Below, piece after piece: positions 34,467 through 44,252 of a DNA stretch of 64,000 nt. This DNA is from WTJO01 sp965660165. GTDB taxonomy: Bacteria; Pseudomonadota; Alphaproteobacteria; Puniceispirillales; Puniceispirillaceae. The notes under the pieces are model-generated. The model was not told where the DNA came from. It saw nothing but the letters and a program-made list of their open reading frames with translations, and did no database searches. Position numbers and translations under genes: made by a program. Each line of letters opens with the position of its first letter. Within the stretch, counting starts at the first letter, position 1. Where the stretch lies: the NCBI GenBank assembly GCA_965660165.1, contig CBFHYU010000009.1, forward strand, positions 1-64,000, written 5' to 3'.

Positions 34467-35935
34467 GGCTGTTGAAACAGCCAATGGGGAAATAATCTGT
34501 TAATGCTATCAGGCTGATGGGCGATCATGCCAATATATCTGTCTGGACGTACCCATATCGCAAATGCGTTATGCTGATCCAGAAATTGCGCTATCGTCTT
34601 GTCGTCCTGAGGGGTGATGCACATAGCAAGAGGCGCAAGATTATCAAGCGGTTCTACACAGAGTATGAGATGTTTTAGTGCTACAATATCATCCATTGGG
34701 TAGGCGTTCTGGCCTATCATTAGCTGTGGGCATGGCCTGCCAATTGCACGACATTCCTGAAGCTGATTTTTGGCAAATAAAGCGCTATTGCCAAGTTTCG
34801 GGGCAAGCGGTTTAAGCTGTTTATGTCCATCTGATTGTGGGTCTGCCATCTTCAGGGCAGTATGTCTGTCCATCGAATTGATCAGCCCACCAAGATGTTT
34901 GGCTGTCTCAATATAGGCTCTGGCGTGTGGTTTCCGCTCTTGCTCATAGCTATCTAATATTGTCTTGTCTGTGGCGCCAGACAGAACTGCATCTAGCTTC
35001 CATGCTAGATTGGCAGCATCACGAATGCCCATACACATGCCTTGCCCCATAAAAGGCGGGGTCAAATGGGCAGCATCGCCGACTAAAAAGAAATTCCCTT
35101 GCCGCCAGTTATCTGCAATTTGCGAGCGAAAGGTATAGACTTGCCTACGTTCTAGCTCTGCGTCTTGCGGGTCAATCCATTTCGATAATAGCGCCCATAT
35201 GTTGGCGGGCTGGCATATTATCTTGTGATCTTCATCTGGTTTTAGGGCAAATTCCCATCTGCGTCTTAATCCAGGATTTCGGCAATAGGTCATCGGGCGA
35301 TCTGGATAGCAGAATTGAATCGTGTGATCGCCTAATTCAGGGCGCGGCTGTCTCAGCAATAAATCAATTACCAGCCAGTCTTCTGCAAATCCCAAATCCT
35401 CCATCTTTACTCCCATATGCTGGCGGACAAAGGAATTTGCGCCATCACATCCAATAACAAATGTTGATCTAAAGCGGTGAGAGGTTCCATCTTTACGGCA
35501 TATGCCAGATATCACATTATGGTCTGGCTGCTGTTCTATTGAGGTTGCTATTAGGTTGGTAACAATGCGTGCGCTCTGCTGGCGGCCTAGCATATTGCGC
35601 AATAATGCTTCCAAATCTGGCTGGTGAAGCCGATAGCTTGCATGCCAGCCATGATCTGTAATGTGCTGTGGTCTTGGCCAGTCAAGCAATAGCCTGTCAT
35701 GCTCATCAATAAACCGCATGCCAGGATTGATATGAATTTTCTCAGATAGCGCATCTGCAATGCCAATGCTCTGGAATATGCGCATCACCTCATCATCAAA
35801 ATGAACCGCACGTGGCAATGGATATAGCTCTTTTTCCTTATCAATCACCAGAACAGAATGACCCTGTAGTGCCAGTAAATTCGCCAACACAGCCCCGCTT
35901 GGGCCATATCCAATAATAGCAACATCAAACTGCAT
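34463..35935 (-). CDS. FAD-dependent aromatic hydroxylase (MhpA-like)
   Basis: A 490-residue group A flavoprotein monooxygenase. FAD motif DVAIIGYGPSGAVLANLLALQG, the DG motif VIGCDGANSFVRQ and the GD motif FFLVGDAAHLTPPFMGQGMC are all present, plus MRIFQSIGIADAL of the MhpA group. It would hydroxylate a phenolic acid such as 3-hydroxyphenylpropionate, giving a catechol for the extradiol dioxygenase encoded directly upstream (3 bases). The C-terminal domain is short and the true substrate is unknown. Confidence 0.87.
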   Translation of the reverse strand: MQFDVAIIGYGPSGAVLANLLALQGHSVLVIDKEKELYPLPRAVHFDDEVMRIFQSIGIADALSEKIHINPGMRFIDEHDRLLLDWPRPQHITDHGWHASYRLHQPDLEALLRNMLGRQQSARIVTNLIATSIEQQPDHNVISGICRKDGTSHRFRSTFVIGCDGANSFVRQHMGVKMEDLGFAEDWLVIDLLLRQPRPELGDHTIQFCYPDRPMTYCRNPGLRRRWEFALKPDEDHKIICQPANIWALLSKWIDPQDAELERRQVYTFRSQIADNWRQGNFFLVGDAAHLTPPFMGQGMCMGIRDAANLAWKLDAVLSGATDKTILDSYEQERKPHARAYIETAKHLGGLINSMDRHTALKMADPQSDGHKQLKPLAPKLGNSALFAKNQLQECRAIGRPCPQLMIGQNAYPMDDIVALKHLILCVEPLDNLAPLAMCITPQDDKTIAQFLDQHNAFAIWVRPDRYIGMIAHQPDSINRLFPHWLFQQP

Positions 35936-35938
35936 GGA

Positions 35939-36907
35939 TCAGCTATCCGAAAGCTGATGATAGAGCCATGGGCAATTGGCAACATGCGGGGCGCGATGGC
36001 CTTTAGCAGCAGTTTCCATCCGCATTGTTCTGAAATCCTGTCTTTGTTCGGGCGGCATATGAAGCCGCTCGTGCCCCCAGAAGCTTGGCCCCAGCACTGT
36101 TTCATGTGGCTGCCAGCTATCAGGATTGATGATCCGCCCACCCCAGCCACTTTCAACAAAAAAGCCAGATGGGGTATGCGCATAATAGCTGGTCATATAA
36201 TCATTGGTATGGCGGCCTAATGTATAGGCAATTTCTGCCATGCCTGAAAGCGATAGATCATACCCCTGACCAACATCATCTAGATTGTCATATTCCACCA
36301 TGAAATGATGAAATCCTTGCTTGCCAGATCCAACAATCGCAAAGCTATGGTGCCTGCCATTCACATGAAAAAAATATAAAGGTATCGGGCTTAGCCCGAA
36401 ATCACTTAGCTGAAAGCCTAGAATATCTGAATAAAAGCTCAGCATAGCCTGTGGTTCTGTAACATGAAGCACAGCATGACCCATCCCAAAAGGCCCTGTT
36501 TTGAAACCGCTAATTGGCCTGCCAGGAATAAAAGGGTCTGTGACTTTTACAGGGTTCCAGACGATCTCAACGCGGTATCCAGCAGGGTCAGTACAGCAAA
36601 TCATTTCAGACACAAATCGCCTTGCACATAGCTCTTTGCTACCTGCCTTCACAGCATATCCCGCCGCTTCAAGCTTGCCAGCTAAGATGTCTAAATCGGA
36701 TTTATCAGAAACTTCCCAGCCAATATAGGCTAGGGTATCACCCGCCTCATCTGTGATCATAAGGCGCTGTGCCTGCTCATCCATTCGGAACGCCATATTT
36801 CTGCCGCCCCTATCTAGCAGTTGCATGCCCAAAATGGTTTGTCCGAACTGGCGCCAGTCTTCGGTTTTATCAGAGCTGATACCAATATAGCTTAATGCAC
36901 TGATCAT
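35939..36907 (-). CDS. Type I extradiol ring-cleavage dioxygenase (BphC/MhpB-like VOC protein)
   Basis: A 322-residue two-domain VOC enzyme. The iron ligands can be placed at H144 (GMGHAVLHV), H201 (GFHHFMVEY) and E252 (FFVESGWGG), with acid-base residues in GRHTNDYMTSYY, as in 2,3-dihydroxybiphenyl dioxygenases. It cleaves a catechol ring next to the hydroxyls. It is upstream of, and probably co-transcribed with, the MhpA-like hydroxylase. A 2-keto-4-pentenoate hydratase gene at 54030 could serve a later step, although it is 17 kb away. Confidence 0.88.
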   Translation of the reverse strand: MISALSYIGISSDKTEDWRQFGQTILGMQLLDRGGRNMAFRMDEQAQRLMITDEAGDTLAYIGWEVSDKSDLDILAGKLEAAGYAVKAGSKELCARRFVSEMICCTDPAGYRVEIVWNPVKVTDPFIPGRPISGFKTGPFGMGHAVLHVTEPQAMLSFYSDILGFQLSDFGLSPIPLYFFHVNGRHHSFAIVGSGKQGFHHFMVEYDNLDDVGQGYDLSLSGMAEIAYTLGRHTNDYMTSYYAHTPSGFFVESGWGGRIINPDSWQPHETVLGPSFWGHERLHMPPEQRQDFRTMRMETAAKGHRAPHVANCPWLYHQLSDS

Positions 36908-36992
36908 CTATGACGTCCTTACCGTTCGGCTAGCCTACTAATTTTTCCTGCATCAAGCAATGCAAATGAACTATCGGCTAGCTTAGGTACGG

Positions 36993-37424
36993 CTAAGGCG
37001 TTAACAGAAATAACAGCTCATTACGATTTGATGTAATATCTTCGATTGTCAGCGCGTCCATCTCTGCCATGAAATTATTCATCGCACCCATCAATGCCTT
37101 GTTCAGCTTGCAGTCATGGATAAGTGGGCATGTATTAGTTTCGCTGTTGAAACATTCAACTAGATTAAGCGTATCTTCTGTATGTCTGATAACAGCCCCA
37201 ACGCTAATGTCACTAGCAGGTCTGGCTAGCCTAAAGCCGCCATTGCGACCACGAACATTTTGGATAAAGCCCCATTGCCCTAGCTGGTGAATACATTTTA
37301 CCAGATGGGCTTTTGAAATATTAAACGCATCTGCTACTTCTTGACACTGGCAAAGCCTGTCAGAATGAAGATTGGCAAACATCAACGTCCTAAGTGCATA
37401 ATTTGAATATTGTGTTAATTTCAT
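36993..37424 (-). CDS. Rrf2-family regulator with three cysteines (Fe-S type)
   Basis: A 143-residue winged-helix regulator: MKLTQYSNYALRTLMFANLH, recognition helix FNISKAHLVKCIHQLGQWGF, wing VRGRNGGFRLA. Cysteines C91, C99 and C105 are spaced x7 and x5, close to the cluster-binding set of NsrR/IscR. Such proteins sense nitric oxide, oxygen or cluster status. It is divergent from the persulfide dioxygenase gene across 114 bases, so it probably controls that gene. Confidence 0.88.
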   Translation of the reverse strand: MKLTQYSNYALRTLMFANLHSDRLCQCQEVADAFNISKAHLVKCIHQLGQWGFIQNVRGRNGGFRLARPASDISVGAVIRHTEDTLNLVECFNSETNTCPLIHDCKLNKALMGAMNNFMAEMDALTIEDITSNRNELLFLLTP

Positions 37425-37468
37425 TATCTGCTTTCATGTAAACCTATATTTTTTATATAAGTATATTC

Positions 37469-37497
37469 TTGACCTGTAAAGGTGGGTAATTTATAAA
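37469..37497 (+). promoter_or_regulatory. Sigma-70-like promoter of the persulfide dioxygenase gene
   Basis: TTGACC (37469-37474) and TATAAA (37492-37497) are 17 bases apart, 42 bases before the start codon. Upstream AT-rich sequence with TATATAAGTATATT (37453-37466) could bind the divergent Rrf2 regulator. Confidence 0.65.
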
Positions 37498-37538
37498 AAT
37501 GCTAGGGTAGAAGTAGCGATAAAATGAATAGGTGTGTT

Positions 37539-38417
37539 ATGAGCGTTGTTCAAAAGGCGGATGTCAGACATTATTATGACCAAGACACAAATACCATCAG
37601 CTATCTTGTGAGTGACCCGCAAACACATCACTGCGCGGTGATTGATTCTGTATTGAATTTTGACTATGCAGCTGGAAAAATTTCTTATCAGCAGGCAGAC
37701 CAGATTATCGCTGATATCAATGCATCTGGCCTGACAGTGCAATGGCTGATTGAAACGCATGTTCATGCAGATCATCTCTCAGCTGCGCCGTATATCCAGC
37801 AAAAAGTTGGTGGTGAAATTATGATTTCAAAAGAAATCACGGCTGTTCAGGATATTTTTGGCAAAGTATTTAACGCAGGCACAGAATTTGAGCGTGATGG
37901 TAGCCAGTTTGACAGGCTACTAAGCGATGGCGATGACTATATGATTGGCAATATCCCTGCCAAAGCTATTCATACACCAGGTCATACGCCTGCATGTATG
38001 GCGCATGTAATTGGCGATGCTATTTTTGTGGGAGACACCTTGTTCATGCCAGATGGCGGCACAGCAAGAGCAGATTTTCCAGGGGGTGATGCGCGCACGC
38101 TATATCGTTCTATCCACAAAATTCTTGCTCTTCCTGAGACCTATCGGATGTTTATCTGCCATGATTACCAGCCTGGTGGCCGTGAATTTGCCTTCCAGAC
38201 AAGTGTGAAAGAACAGCGTGAATCAAATATCCATATTGCCGATAATGTAAGCGAAGATGCATTTGTTGCTATGCGTGAAGCCAGAGATGCAACGCTGAAT
38301 ATGCCGAAACTTATCATGCCGTCAATTCAGGTAAATATGCGCGCTGGCCATATGCCAAAGGCTGAAGAAAATGGCGACACCTACCTTAAAGTGCCTCTAA
38401 CGGGCATTCGTGACTAG
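37539..38417 (+). CDS. Persulfide dioxygenase (ETHE1-like metallo-hydrolase fold)
   Basis: A 292-residue MBL-fold non-haem iron enzyme. The metal motif H74-V-H76-A-D78-H79 is in IETHVHADHLSAAPYI, followed by IHTPGHTPACMAHV, FVGDTLFMPDGGTARADFPG and a C-terminal CHDYQPGGREFAF. This D-F-P-G-G-D pattern is characteristic of sulfur dioxygenases, which oxidise glutathione persulfide to sulfite. The ATG at 37539 is preferred over 37524 on alignment. It complements the FccAB/Sox genes by dealing with cytosolic persulfide. Confidence 0.87.
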   Translation: MSVVQKADVRHYYDQDTNTISYLVSDPQTHHCAVIDSVLNFDYAAGKISYQQADQIIADINASGLTVQWLIETHVHADHLSAAPYIQQKVGGEIMISKEITAVQDIFGKVFNAGTEFERDGSQFDRLLSDGDDYMIGNIPAKAIHTPGHTPACMAHVIGDAIFVGDTLFMPDGGTARADFPGGDARTLYRSIHKILALPETYRMFICHDYQPGGREFAFQTSVKEQRESNIHIADNVSEDAFVAMREARDATLNMPKLIMPSIQVNMRAGHMPKAEENGDTYLKVPLTGIRD

Positions 38418-38556
38418 CCATATCTGGCTGACATATCCATTCGCACTATCTCGGCTTTATGTACAGGCGCGGTTGTGATGTGATTCAGTAATGGCGTATC
38501 ATCATATCATAGCAGGGCATGGCTGTTTGTAATCATATTAATATGCGCAGGAATAA

Positions 38557-39432
38557 ATGGCACAAACAGCAACAATAAACGCGATAATATTGATGATAGC
38601 CAGCATGTTTGCCTTCACGCTGGTTGATAGCATGGTCAAGCTATTATCGTTTCATATGCCAGTTGGGCAGGTGCTATTGATATTTGGGGCAGGCACGGCA
38701 ATCTGTTTTGCTATTCTGGCGATCCGCCAGCGCCAGCGCTTCTTCTCACCATTATATCTTCATCATGGGCTTGTGATTAGATGTGTTGGCGAGATAGTGG
38801 GGGGAAGCTGTCTTGTGATTGCACTTGCCAATACCAGCCTGTCAGCTGTCACTGCCCTTATCCAGTTTGTGCCGCTATTGCTAACGGCTATGGCGATGAT
38901 ATTTTTGGGCGAGCGGCGCAATCTGCCTAGAATACTGGCTGTCTTAACAGGCTTTGTCGGTACGCTGATTATTATCAGACCGACCGCTGATACAGTTGAT
39001 ATCTATTTGCTGGCTGGATTTTTTGCGGCTGTTGGGCTGTCTTTGCGCGATCTATCTGTGCGTCTTGTCCCGCCAGACATGCCCATAGCTGTACTATCTT
39101 TTTATGGCTCTGTTGCTGTGGCTTTTTGTGGTCTGGTGATGATGTGGATAGGCGGCGGCGGTGTAGCGTTTGGCGGGGTGGCGTTGGTCTATGCAAGTGT
39201 GATGGTATTGTTTGCAGCTGCAGGGCTATGGGGCATAGCGCTATCTATCCGTCTTGCCGATATATCAGCAATTAGCCCGTTCAGATATTCACGTATTATC
39301 TTTGGTATTGTGATAGGTGCAACGATATTCTCAGAACAGATAGATAGCGCTATCCTTGCAGGCTCAGCCCTGATTTTGGGGGCTGGATTATATAGCTGGT
39401 ATTCAGAACGAACATCAGGCAAGCCAAGCTAG
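38557..39432 (+). CDS. EamA/DMT-family transporter
   Basis: A 291-residue membrane protein with ten hydrophobic segments in two EamA halves (LIQFVPLLLTAMAMIFLGERRN ends the first half; the second half has LADISAISPFRYSRIIFGIVIG). Such proteins export metabolites or amino acids; the substrate is unknown. AGGAATAA precedes the ATG. The 3' end overlaps the AEC transporter gene by 18 bases in tail-to-tail orientation. Confidence 0.88.
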   Translation: MAQTATINAIILMIASMFAFTLVDSMVKLLSFHMPVGQVLLIFGAGTAICFAILAIRQRQRFFSPLYLHHGLVIRCVGEIVGGSCLVIALANTSLSAVTALIQFVPLLLTAMAMIFLGERRNLPRILAVLTGFVGTLIIIRPTADTVDIYLLAGFFAAVGLSLRDLSVRLVPPDMPIAVLSFYGSVAVAFCGLVMMWIGGGGVAFGGVALVYASVMVLFAAAGLWGIALSIRLADISAISPFRYSRIIFGIVIGATIFSEQIDSAILAGSALILGAGLYSWYSERTSGKPS

Positions 39433-40317
39433 CGAGAATAGCGACAAAATAGAGGTATAGATAATCACAGGCGCGATATTGTCTGTTCGGACGCCATGTA
39501 ACACGGCAAGCGAAAAGGCCATTGCCCCCGAAGGGCCTGCCGCATTTAACAGCAATAGCTGGCTCCAATTATCTGGCTGGCTACCAAAACCAAGCACCAA
39601 CAACACAATCACAGGCAATGCGCATAATTTAATTGCAGATACGATCCCAATCACACCTGACGGTATCAGGCTATGAGATGACAATATCACCCCCAATGCA
39701 AGCAAGGTCACTGGCGCAGCCGCCCTACCAGCAAAATCTAGGGCTGTCAGCACGGCAGAGGGGGCCCGCATCTCTAGAATGCTTGACGCTACCCCAAGCA
39801 AAATCACTATCAGCACAGGGTTTTTTGCCAGTCGCCGTAAGGTGTGCGAGATAGAGGCTGAATTATCTTTCAGCAAATCTGTTGTAATGATGAAAAAGGC
39901 AAAGATGATGGTGGCATCCCAAATTACGATAGCGGTGATAGGGATATTGGCTTCTGTGCCATAAATCAGCTGTGATATTGGCATCACATAGAGCAATGCA
40001 TTGACAAAAATAGTTGCCATTGCCAGCAACCATGCCTCAATTTTCTCGCATTTCAATATCCAAAAGCAGATGAAAAAGGTAACTGAGAAAACGATCAATT
40101 CGCTCAGCCCATAGAGCAAAATAGCATCAAAATGGAACTGTTTGAAATCAGCCCTGTTAACCAGCGCAAAAATCAAGGCAGGTTGCATTACCACAAAGGC
40201 AATACGGTTTAGAGTAGAGGCTTCTGAGATGCTAACAAGCTGGCCTCTGCCAAGAAAAAATCCAAGCGCAAGCACTGAGAATACAGGCAGAATATCCTGA
40301 AATAACACATCTAGCAT
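39415..40317 (-). CDS. AEC-family (auxin efflux carrier-like) transporter
   Basis: A 300-residue membrane protein with about ten hydrophobic segments: start MLDVLFQDILPVFSVLALGF, RIAFVVMQPALIFALVN, the family RRLAKNPVLIVILLG mid-region and LLNAAGPSGAMAFSLAVLHG near the end. AEC carriers move small carboxylates such as malate, or other anions. It is 30 bases behind a VOC-protein gene on the same strand. Confidence 0.87.
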   Translation of the reverse strand: MLDVLFQDILPVFSVLALGFFLGRGQLVSISEASTLNRIAFVVMQPALIFALVNRADFKQFHFDAILLYGLSELIVFSVTFFICFWILKCEKIEAWLLAMATIFVNALLYVMPISQLIYGTEANIPITAIVIWDATIIFAFFIITTDLLKDNSASISHTLRRLAKNPVLIVILLGVASSILEMRAPSAVLTALDFAGRAAAPVTLLALGVILSSHSLIPSGVIGIVSAIKLCALPVIVLLVLGFGSQPDNWSQLLLLNAAGPSGAMAFSLAVLHGVRTDNIAPVIIYTSILSLFSLAWLA

Positions 40318-40347
40318 TGGCTATGTCTCGCGCTTGGGGGTTGCTCG

Positions 40348-40923
40348 CTACAGCGTTTCGCCTGCGGTGCCGTGAATTTTGGTGCCTGTATTCACAGCCC
40401 CAAAGCCAGGCGCAATCTCAGGGCCTATGCCTGCCTCACGTTTTGCTTTAGTCCAATTATCCAGCTTTGCCCTTGCGCCATTTATAGATGGGTCAACAGC
40501 GTCATCATGGCCTTCTTCTTTTGTGGTTAGCTCAACAACATAGCCATTTGGATCTCGCAAATAGATTGAATGTATGAAGCCATGATCACTTACCCCACGA
40601 CATTCCCGATTTTCAGCTTCGGCTTTCTGTTTCATTGCCAGCATATGCTGATGCGGCACTTCAAGGGCGATATGCAAATCAAAATCATGTTGCTCCTTAA
40701 ATTCAAACGGCATTGATGGGGCTTCAAAAAATGCGATAAAACTGCCATCATCCATCTGGTAGAAGGTATGAAGATATTGTGACTGATTGCCTGTTTTGGT
40801 AAGCCCTATCTCCAATGTTTCAGCAAGAGGTAGCCCCAGAAAATCCTCATAAAAGGCTCTTGTTTCTTCTGAATCTCGGCATCTGAAGGCGGTATGATGC
40901 AATCCTTTAATATGTGATGGCAT
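40348..40923 (-). CDS. VOC/glyoxalase-family protein
   Basis: A 191-residue single-copy VOC domain: IKGLHHTAFRCRDSEETRAFYEDFLG, LHIALEVPHQHMLAMKQKAE, FIHSIYLRDPNGYVVELT. Histidines and the C-terminal Glu (VVELTTKEE) are in metal-ligand positions. The family covers lyases, ring-cleavage dioxygenases and resistance proteins; no closer call is possible. AAGGAGTG precedes the start. It probably shares a transcript with the AEC transporter. Confidence 0.85.
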   Translation of the reverse strand: MPSHIKGLHHTAFRCRDSEETRAFYEDFLGLPLAETLEIGLTKTGNQSQYLHTFYQMDDGSFIAFFEAPSMPFEFKEQHDFDLHIALEVPHQHMLAMKQKAEAENRECRGVSDHGFIHSIYLRDPNGYVVELTTKEEGHDDAVDPSINGARAKLDNWTKAKREAGIGPEIAPGFGAVNTGTKIHGTAGETL

Positions 40924-41024
40924 AATAAAACACTCCTTAGTAAAAAATCATTACATCGCTTAATGTTCATATAGTGCAGGCTGTTAGAATATCCAAACAG
41001 ACAAGCGATAAAAATAGTGTTGTC

Positions 41025-41774
41025 TTAGGTAAGTGACAGTTTAGCGGCATAATAAAGTCTGCCCATCAGCTCTCTTATAGCCTGTGATGAATTTGTGAGC
41101 GCATCAGCCTCTGGAAGAAAATCCTGAAAGGTAATGCTTTGTGACGTTGTTCGGTGGTCTGTTGGGAATGAGATCACCTCAAAACCATAATGTGAGAAAA
41201 TGGCGCGCGCACGTGGCATATGAAAGGCTGAGGTCACTAAAATTATCGTTTCACCTGAAGCCCCTAACATATCTGACAGGCCTTTGGCTTCTTGTTCTGT
41301 ATTTTGGGCGATAGGGCTAAGTAAAATACGCTCTGTTGCAATACCAAATTCAGTTGCTTTACGGGCTAATATCTCGCCCTCTGGCCTACCAGTTGACCAA
41401 GGCAGTAACCCACGGGTGAAGACCAGCAGTGGCGCTTTGTCAGCATTGGCAAGCGCAATGCCCCCAAATAGCCTGTCTGTTGCGTTTCCAAAATCATAAT
41501 TGGATTTACCGTTGATAACGCTATGGCGTAGCATGCCGCTTAATATTATAATAGCATCAGCCTCTGGCATTGCCTCAATCGCAATAGGCGGGTCATCTTT
41601 TTCGATATATCTGGTCAGTAATGAGGCGGTGAGGGGAGAGGAAAATATAAGCAGTGTGAGTATCCCTGCCATGCCTGCTTTTCGGCTACGAAAAATTAGC
41701 GCTATGATACTTGCAAGCAAAGCAATAGATAGTGGGCTGATAAGAAGCGGCAGAATTTTATGCAGATAAATCAT
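41025..41774 (-). CDS. YdcF/ElyC-family membrane protein (DUF218)
   Basis: A 249-residue protein with two N-terminal membrane helices (about 5-27 and 35-55) and a periplasmic or cytosolic DUF218 domain: ADAIIILSGMLRHSV, LLVFTRGLLPWSTGRPEGE, LLSPIAQNTEQEAKGLSDML and LVTSAFHMPRARAIFSHYGF. Relatives (SanA, ElyC) affect envelope integrity and peptidoglycan/ECA synthesis; the enzymatic role is unclear. It starts 27 bases behind the molybdoenzyme gene and may be co-transcribed with it. Confidence 0.87.
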   Translation of the reverse strand: MIYLHKILPLLISPLSIALLASIIALIFRSRKAGMAGILTLLIFSSPLTASLLTRYIEKDDPPIAIEAMPEADAIIILSGMLRHSVINGKSNYDFGNATDRLFGGIALANADKAPLLVFTRGLLPWSTGRPEGEILARKATEFGIATERILLSPIAQNTEQEAKGLSDMLGASGETIILVTSAFHMPRARAIFSHYGFEVISFPTDHRTTSQSITFQDFLPEADALTNSSQAIRELMGRLYYAAKLSLT

Positions 41775-41801
41775 CGTGATCCGTCCTGATTTAGGTGATG
41801 C

Positions 41802-44063
41802 CTATCCACGCGACACAAATCTCGGCCCATCAAAGATGGTGATATCTGGCAAGGGGTCTGTCCAGCGCGATATCCGCACTAGCGCTGTATGGGCAGGGTT
41901 GCCTTGTGATAATTCGGTAGTGCCTTTATCTGGGGTCAAGACATTGGGGTTGCCATGAATTTCAAGCGCGCCATCTTTATGTGCTATTGTCTCCATCCAT
42001 GCGCCTGTTGGTAGCGCAATTGTGTCAGGGCGAATATGCTCGGTAAGCATAACCCCTGCCAATGTTCGCCCACGATGATTTTCAATAAGCGCAATATCAC
42101 CATTTGACAGCCCATATGTTGTAGCGGTTTCAGGATGAATATAACATGGCTCCCTGCCGTTTATTTTGGCTTTTTTTGATAATCCAGCAGAGTCATTTTG
42201 CGCGTGCAGGCGTAATTGAGGCTGAGGCGATATTAAATAGAGCATATCGTCTGCCTGATGCGCCCATTCGGATGGCGGCGTCCAGCTTGGCGTGCCGCCT
42301 AGATCGGCTAGCGCCATATCCTCAATCACCTTGCTTGCCAGTTCAATTTTCCCTGACGGGGTAGCAAGCGGATGTGCAACAGGATCAGCAATAAATTTTT
42401 CCAGAAAATCCTGATTATGTTCGCTATTGTCAAGATGAAGAAGGCCATCTTGCTGAAAGCTCTGAAAATCAGGCAGTTCAGGATATCTCTGGCGTGCCTC
42501 GTCCCATAGGATGGCTAGCCATTCAGATTCGCTTCTATTTTGGGTAAATGCCTCACCTACGCCCATTTTTTCTGCGATTGCTGAGAAAATCTGATAATCA
42601 TCTTTTGAATCCTGAAATCTAGGTAGCACAGGGCTCATATAAACAATATCACATTCTCTATATTGCATCATGATATCAGAACGCTCTAAGGCAGAAGAAG
42701 ATGGCAGGACAATATCTGCGCGTCTGGCCGTCGCTGTCCATGAATGATCTGTCACAATCACTGTTTCAGGCTTTTGCCATGCTGCTTCGAGCCTGAATAA
42801 ATCCTGATGATGATGAAACGGATTTCCGCCTGACCAGAAAATAAGCTGAATCTCAGGATAGCTATAATGCTGTCCATCATAAGGGAATTGCGTATGCGGC
42901 GATTCCAGCATTTCGGTAATGCGCGCTACAGGAATAAAGCTATGGATAGGGTTTTTGCCAGTTGGTAGGCTTGGCCATTTTCTGGTTTTAACAGGCCTGC
43001 TAGATGAATTCATGCTACCTGCCCCAAAGGTAAAGCCTGTGCCTGGCTTGCCTATCTGGCCAAGCGTTGCCGCAAGATTGATACATGCCCATAATGTTTC
43101 TTCGCCCCGTTCAGCGCGTTGTAGCCCATAGGCAATATTTATCAGCGTACGGTGCTGTGCCATATCTTGAGCAAGCGAGATAATAGTATCTTCAGAAATG
43201 CCGCAAATCCCAGATGCCCATTGTGGGGTTTTGGGCTGACCATCAAGCTCGCCCATCACCATTGCCTGCCATTTATCTGCGCCAGAAGTGTAGCGTTGCA
43301 GAAATTCAAGATCAGCAAGCTGTTGGTCAAAAAGCACATACGCAAGGGCAAGCATCAACGCTCTATCTGCGCCTGGCACAATACTTAGCCATTCACCTGC
43401 TTCAAGATCAGTTTTCAGAGGCGAGATATTGACCATTCTCACGCCTTTTTGTGACAGCATGTCAAGATGGCCCGCGACATGGTGTCGTGCGACCCCGCCA
43501 GAGGCGACTTGCGAGGTACGTGCTGTCATCCCGCCAAAAGCAACAATCATCTCACAATGGCTGGTAATATGGTTCCAGCTAGTTGCCTGTGCCATGACAT
43601 TCATGAAATGATCGCCAAATATATGAGGAAATATTACTTCAGCGCCCGCATGTGAATAGGTGTTTTTCTTAAAACTAGCACCACCTATTAGATTCAAAAA
43701 CCGCTGTAATTGAGATTGCGCATGATGAAAGCGGCCAGCACTTGCCCACCCGTATGAGCCGCCAAAAATGGCCTCATTGCCATAGGTTGATATAGTATGT
43801 TTCAGGGCATGTGCGGTAATATCTATTGCCTCATCCCATGGCAGTTCAACAAATTCGGCATCACCAGAACGCTGTCTGTCTTTATGGTCAAGCCAGCCTT
43901 TGCGAATGGCAGGGCGTGCAATTCTGACAGATGCATCTTGCGCCCCTTCAAGCCATGATTTGCCAACATCAGAGGGAAAGGGATCACTATCAACCGGATG
44001 GAGTTGGTTATTCTCAAACCGATAGCTTCCCCAATGTGACGATGTATATTTTGGTGATGTCAT
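41802..44063 (-). CDS. BisC/TorA-type molybdopterin oxidoreductase without export signal
   Basis: A 753-residue DMSO-reductase-family enzyme. Segments: GGSYGWASAGRFHHAQSQLQRFLNLIGG (the Ser is the probable Mo ligand), IPVARITEML, LIFWSGGNPFHHHQDLFRL, VTDHSWTATARRADIVLPSS and a C-terminal guanine-dinucleotide binding domain. No Tat motif precedes MTSPKYTSSHWGSYRF, which points to the cytosolic biotin sulfoxide reductase/MetSO-like group rather than periplasmic TorA. It may reduce S- or N-oxides, in keeping with the organosulfur theme. Divergent from a small membrane protein gene. Confidence 0.88.
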   Translation of the reverse strand: MTSPKYTSSHWGSYRFENNQLHPVDSDPFPSDVGKSWLEGAQDASVRIARPAIRKGWLDHKDRQRSGDAEFVELPWDEAIDITAHALKHTISTYGNEAIFGGSYGWASAGRFHHAQSQLQRFLNLIGGASFKKNTYSHAGAEVIFPHIFGDHFMNVMAQATSWNHITSHCEMIVAFGGMTARTSQVASGGVARHHVAGHLDMLSQKGVRMVNISPLKTDLEAGEWLSIVPGADRALMLALAYVLFDQQLADLEFLQRYTSGADKWQAMVMGELDGQPKTPQWASGICGISEDTIISLAQDMAQHRTLINIAYGLQRAERGEETLWACINLAATLGQIGKPGTGFTFGAGSMNSSSRPVKTRKWPSLPTGKNPIHSFIPVARITEMLESPHTQFPYDGQHYSYPEIQLIFWSGGNPFHHHQDLFRLEAAWQKPETVIVTDHSWTATARRADIVLPSSSALERSDIMMQYRECDIVYMSPVLPRFQDSKDDYQIFSAIAEKMGVGEAFTQNRSESEWLAILWDEARQRYPELPDFQSFQQDGLLHLDNSEHNQDFLEKFIADPVAHPLATPSGKIELASKVIEDMALADLGGTPSWTPPSEWAHQADDMLYLISPQPQLRLHAQNDSAGLSKKAKINGREPCYIHPETATTYGLSNGDIALIENHRGRTLAGVMLTEHIRPDTIALPTGAWMETIAHKDGALEIHGNPNVLTPDKGTTELSQGNPAHTALVRISRWTDPLPDITIFDGPRFVSRG

Positions 44064-44252
44064 AATTTTTTTCCGCTTCCCGTATTATCGCTATCGTAAT
44101 ATTCCGCTAGTTTCAGCAATCTGATTTGGGCTTTTGTGAATGCCAATAATCTGGTTAGATAATTTTATCATGCACAGGCTGTAAAAAGATAGCGCAATTG
44201 CACTTGCTAGCACAGCAAATCATTATCGGGTGCGAATATAAGAAGAGGGATT

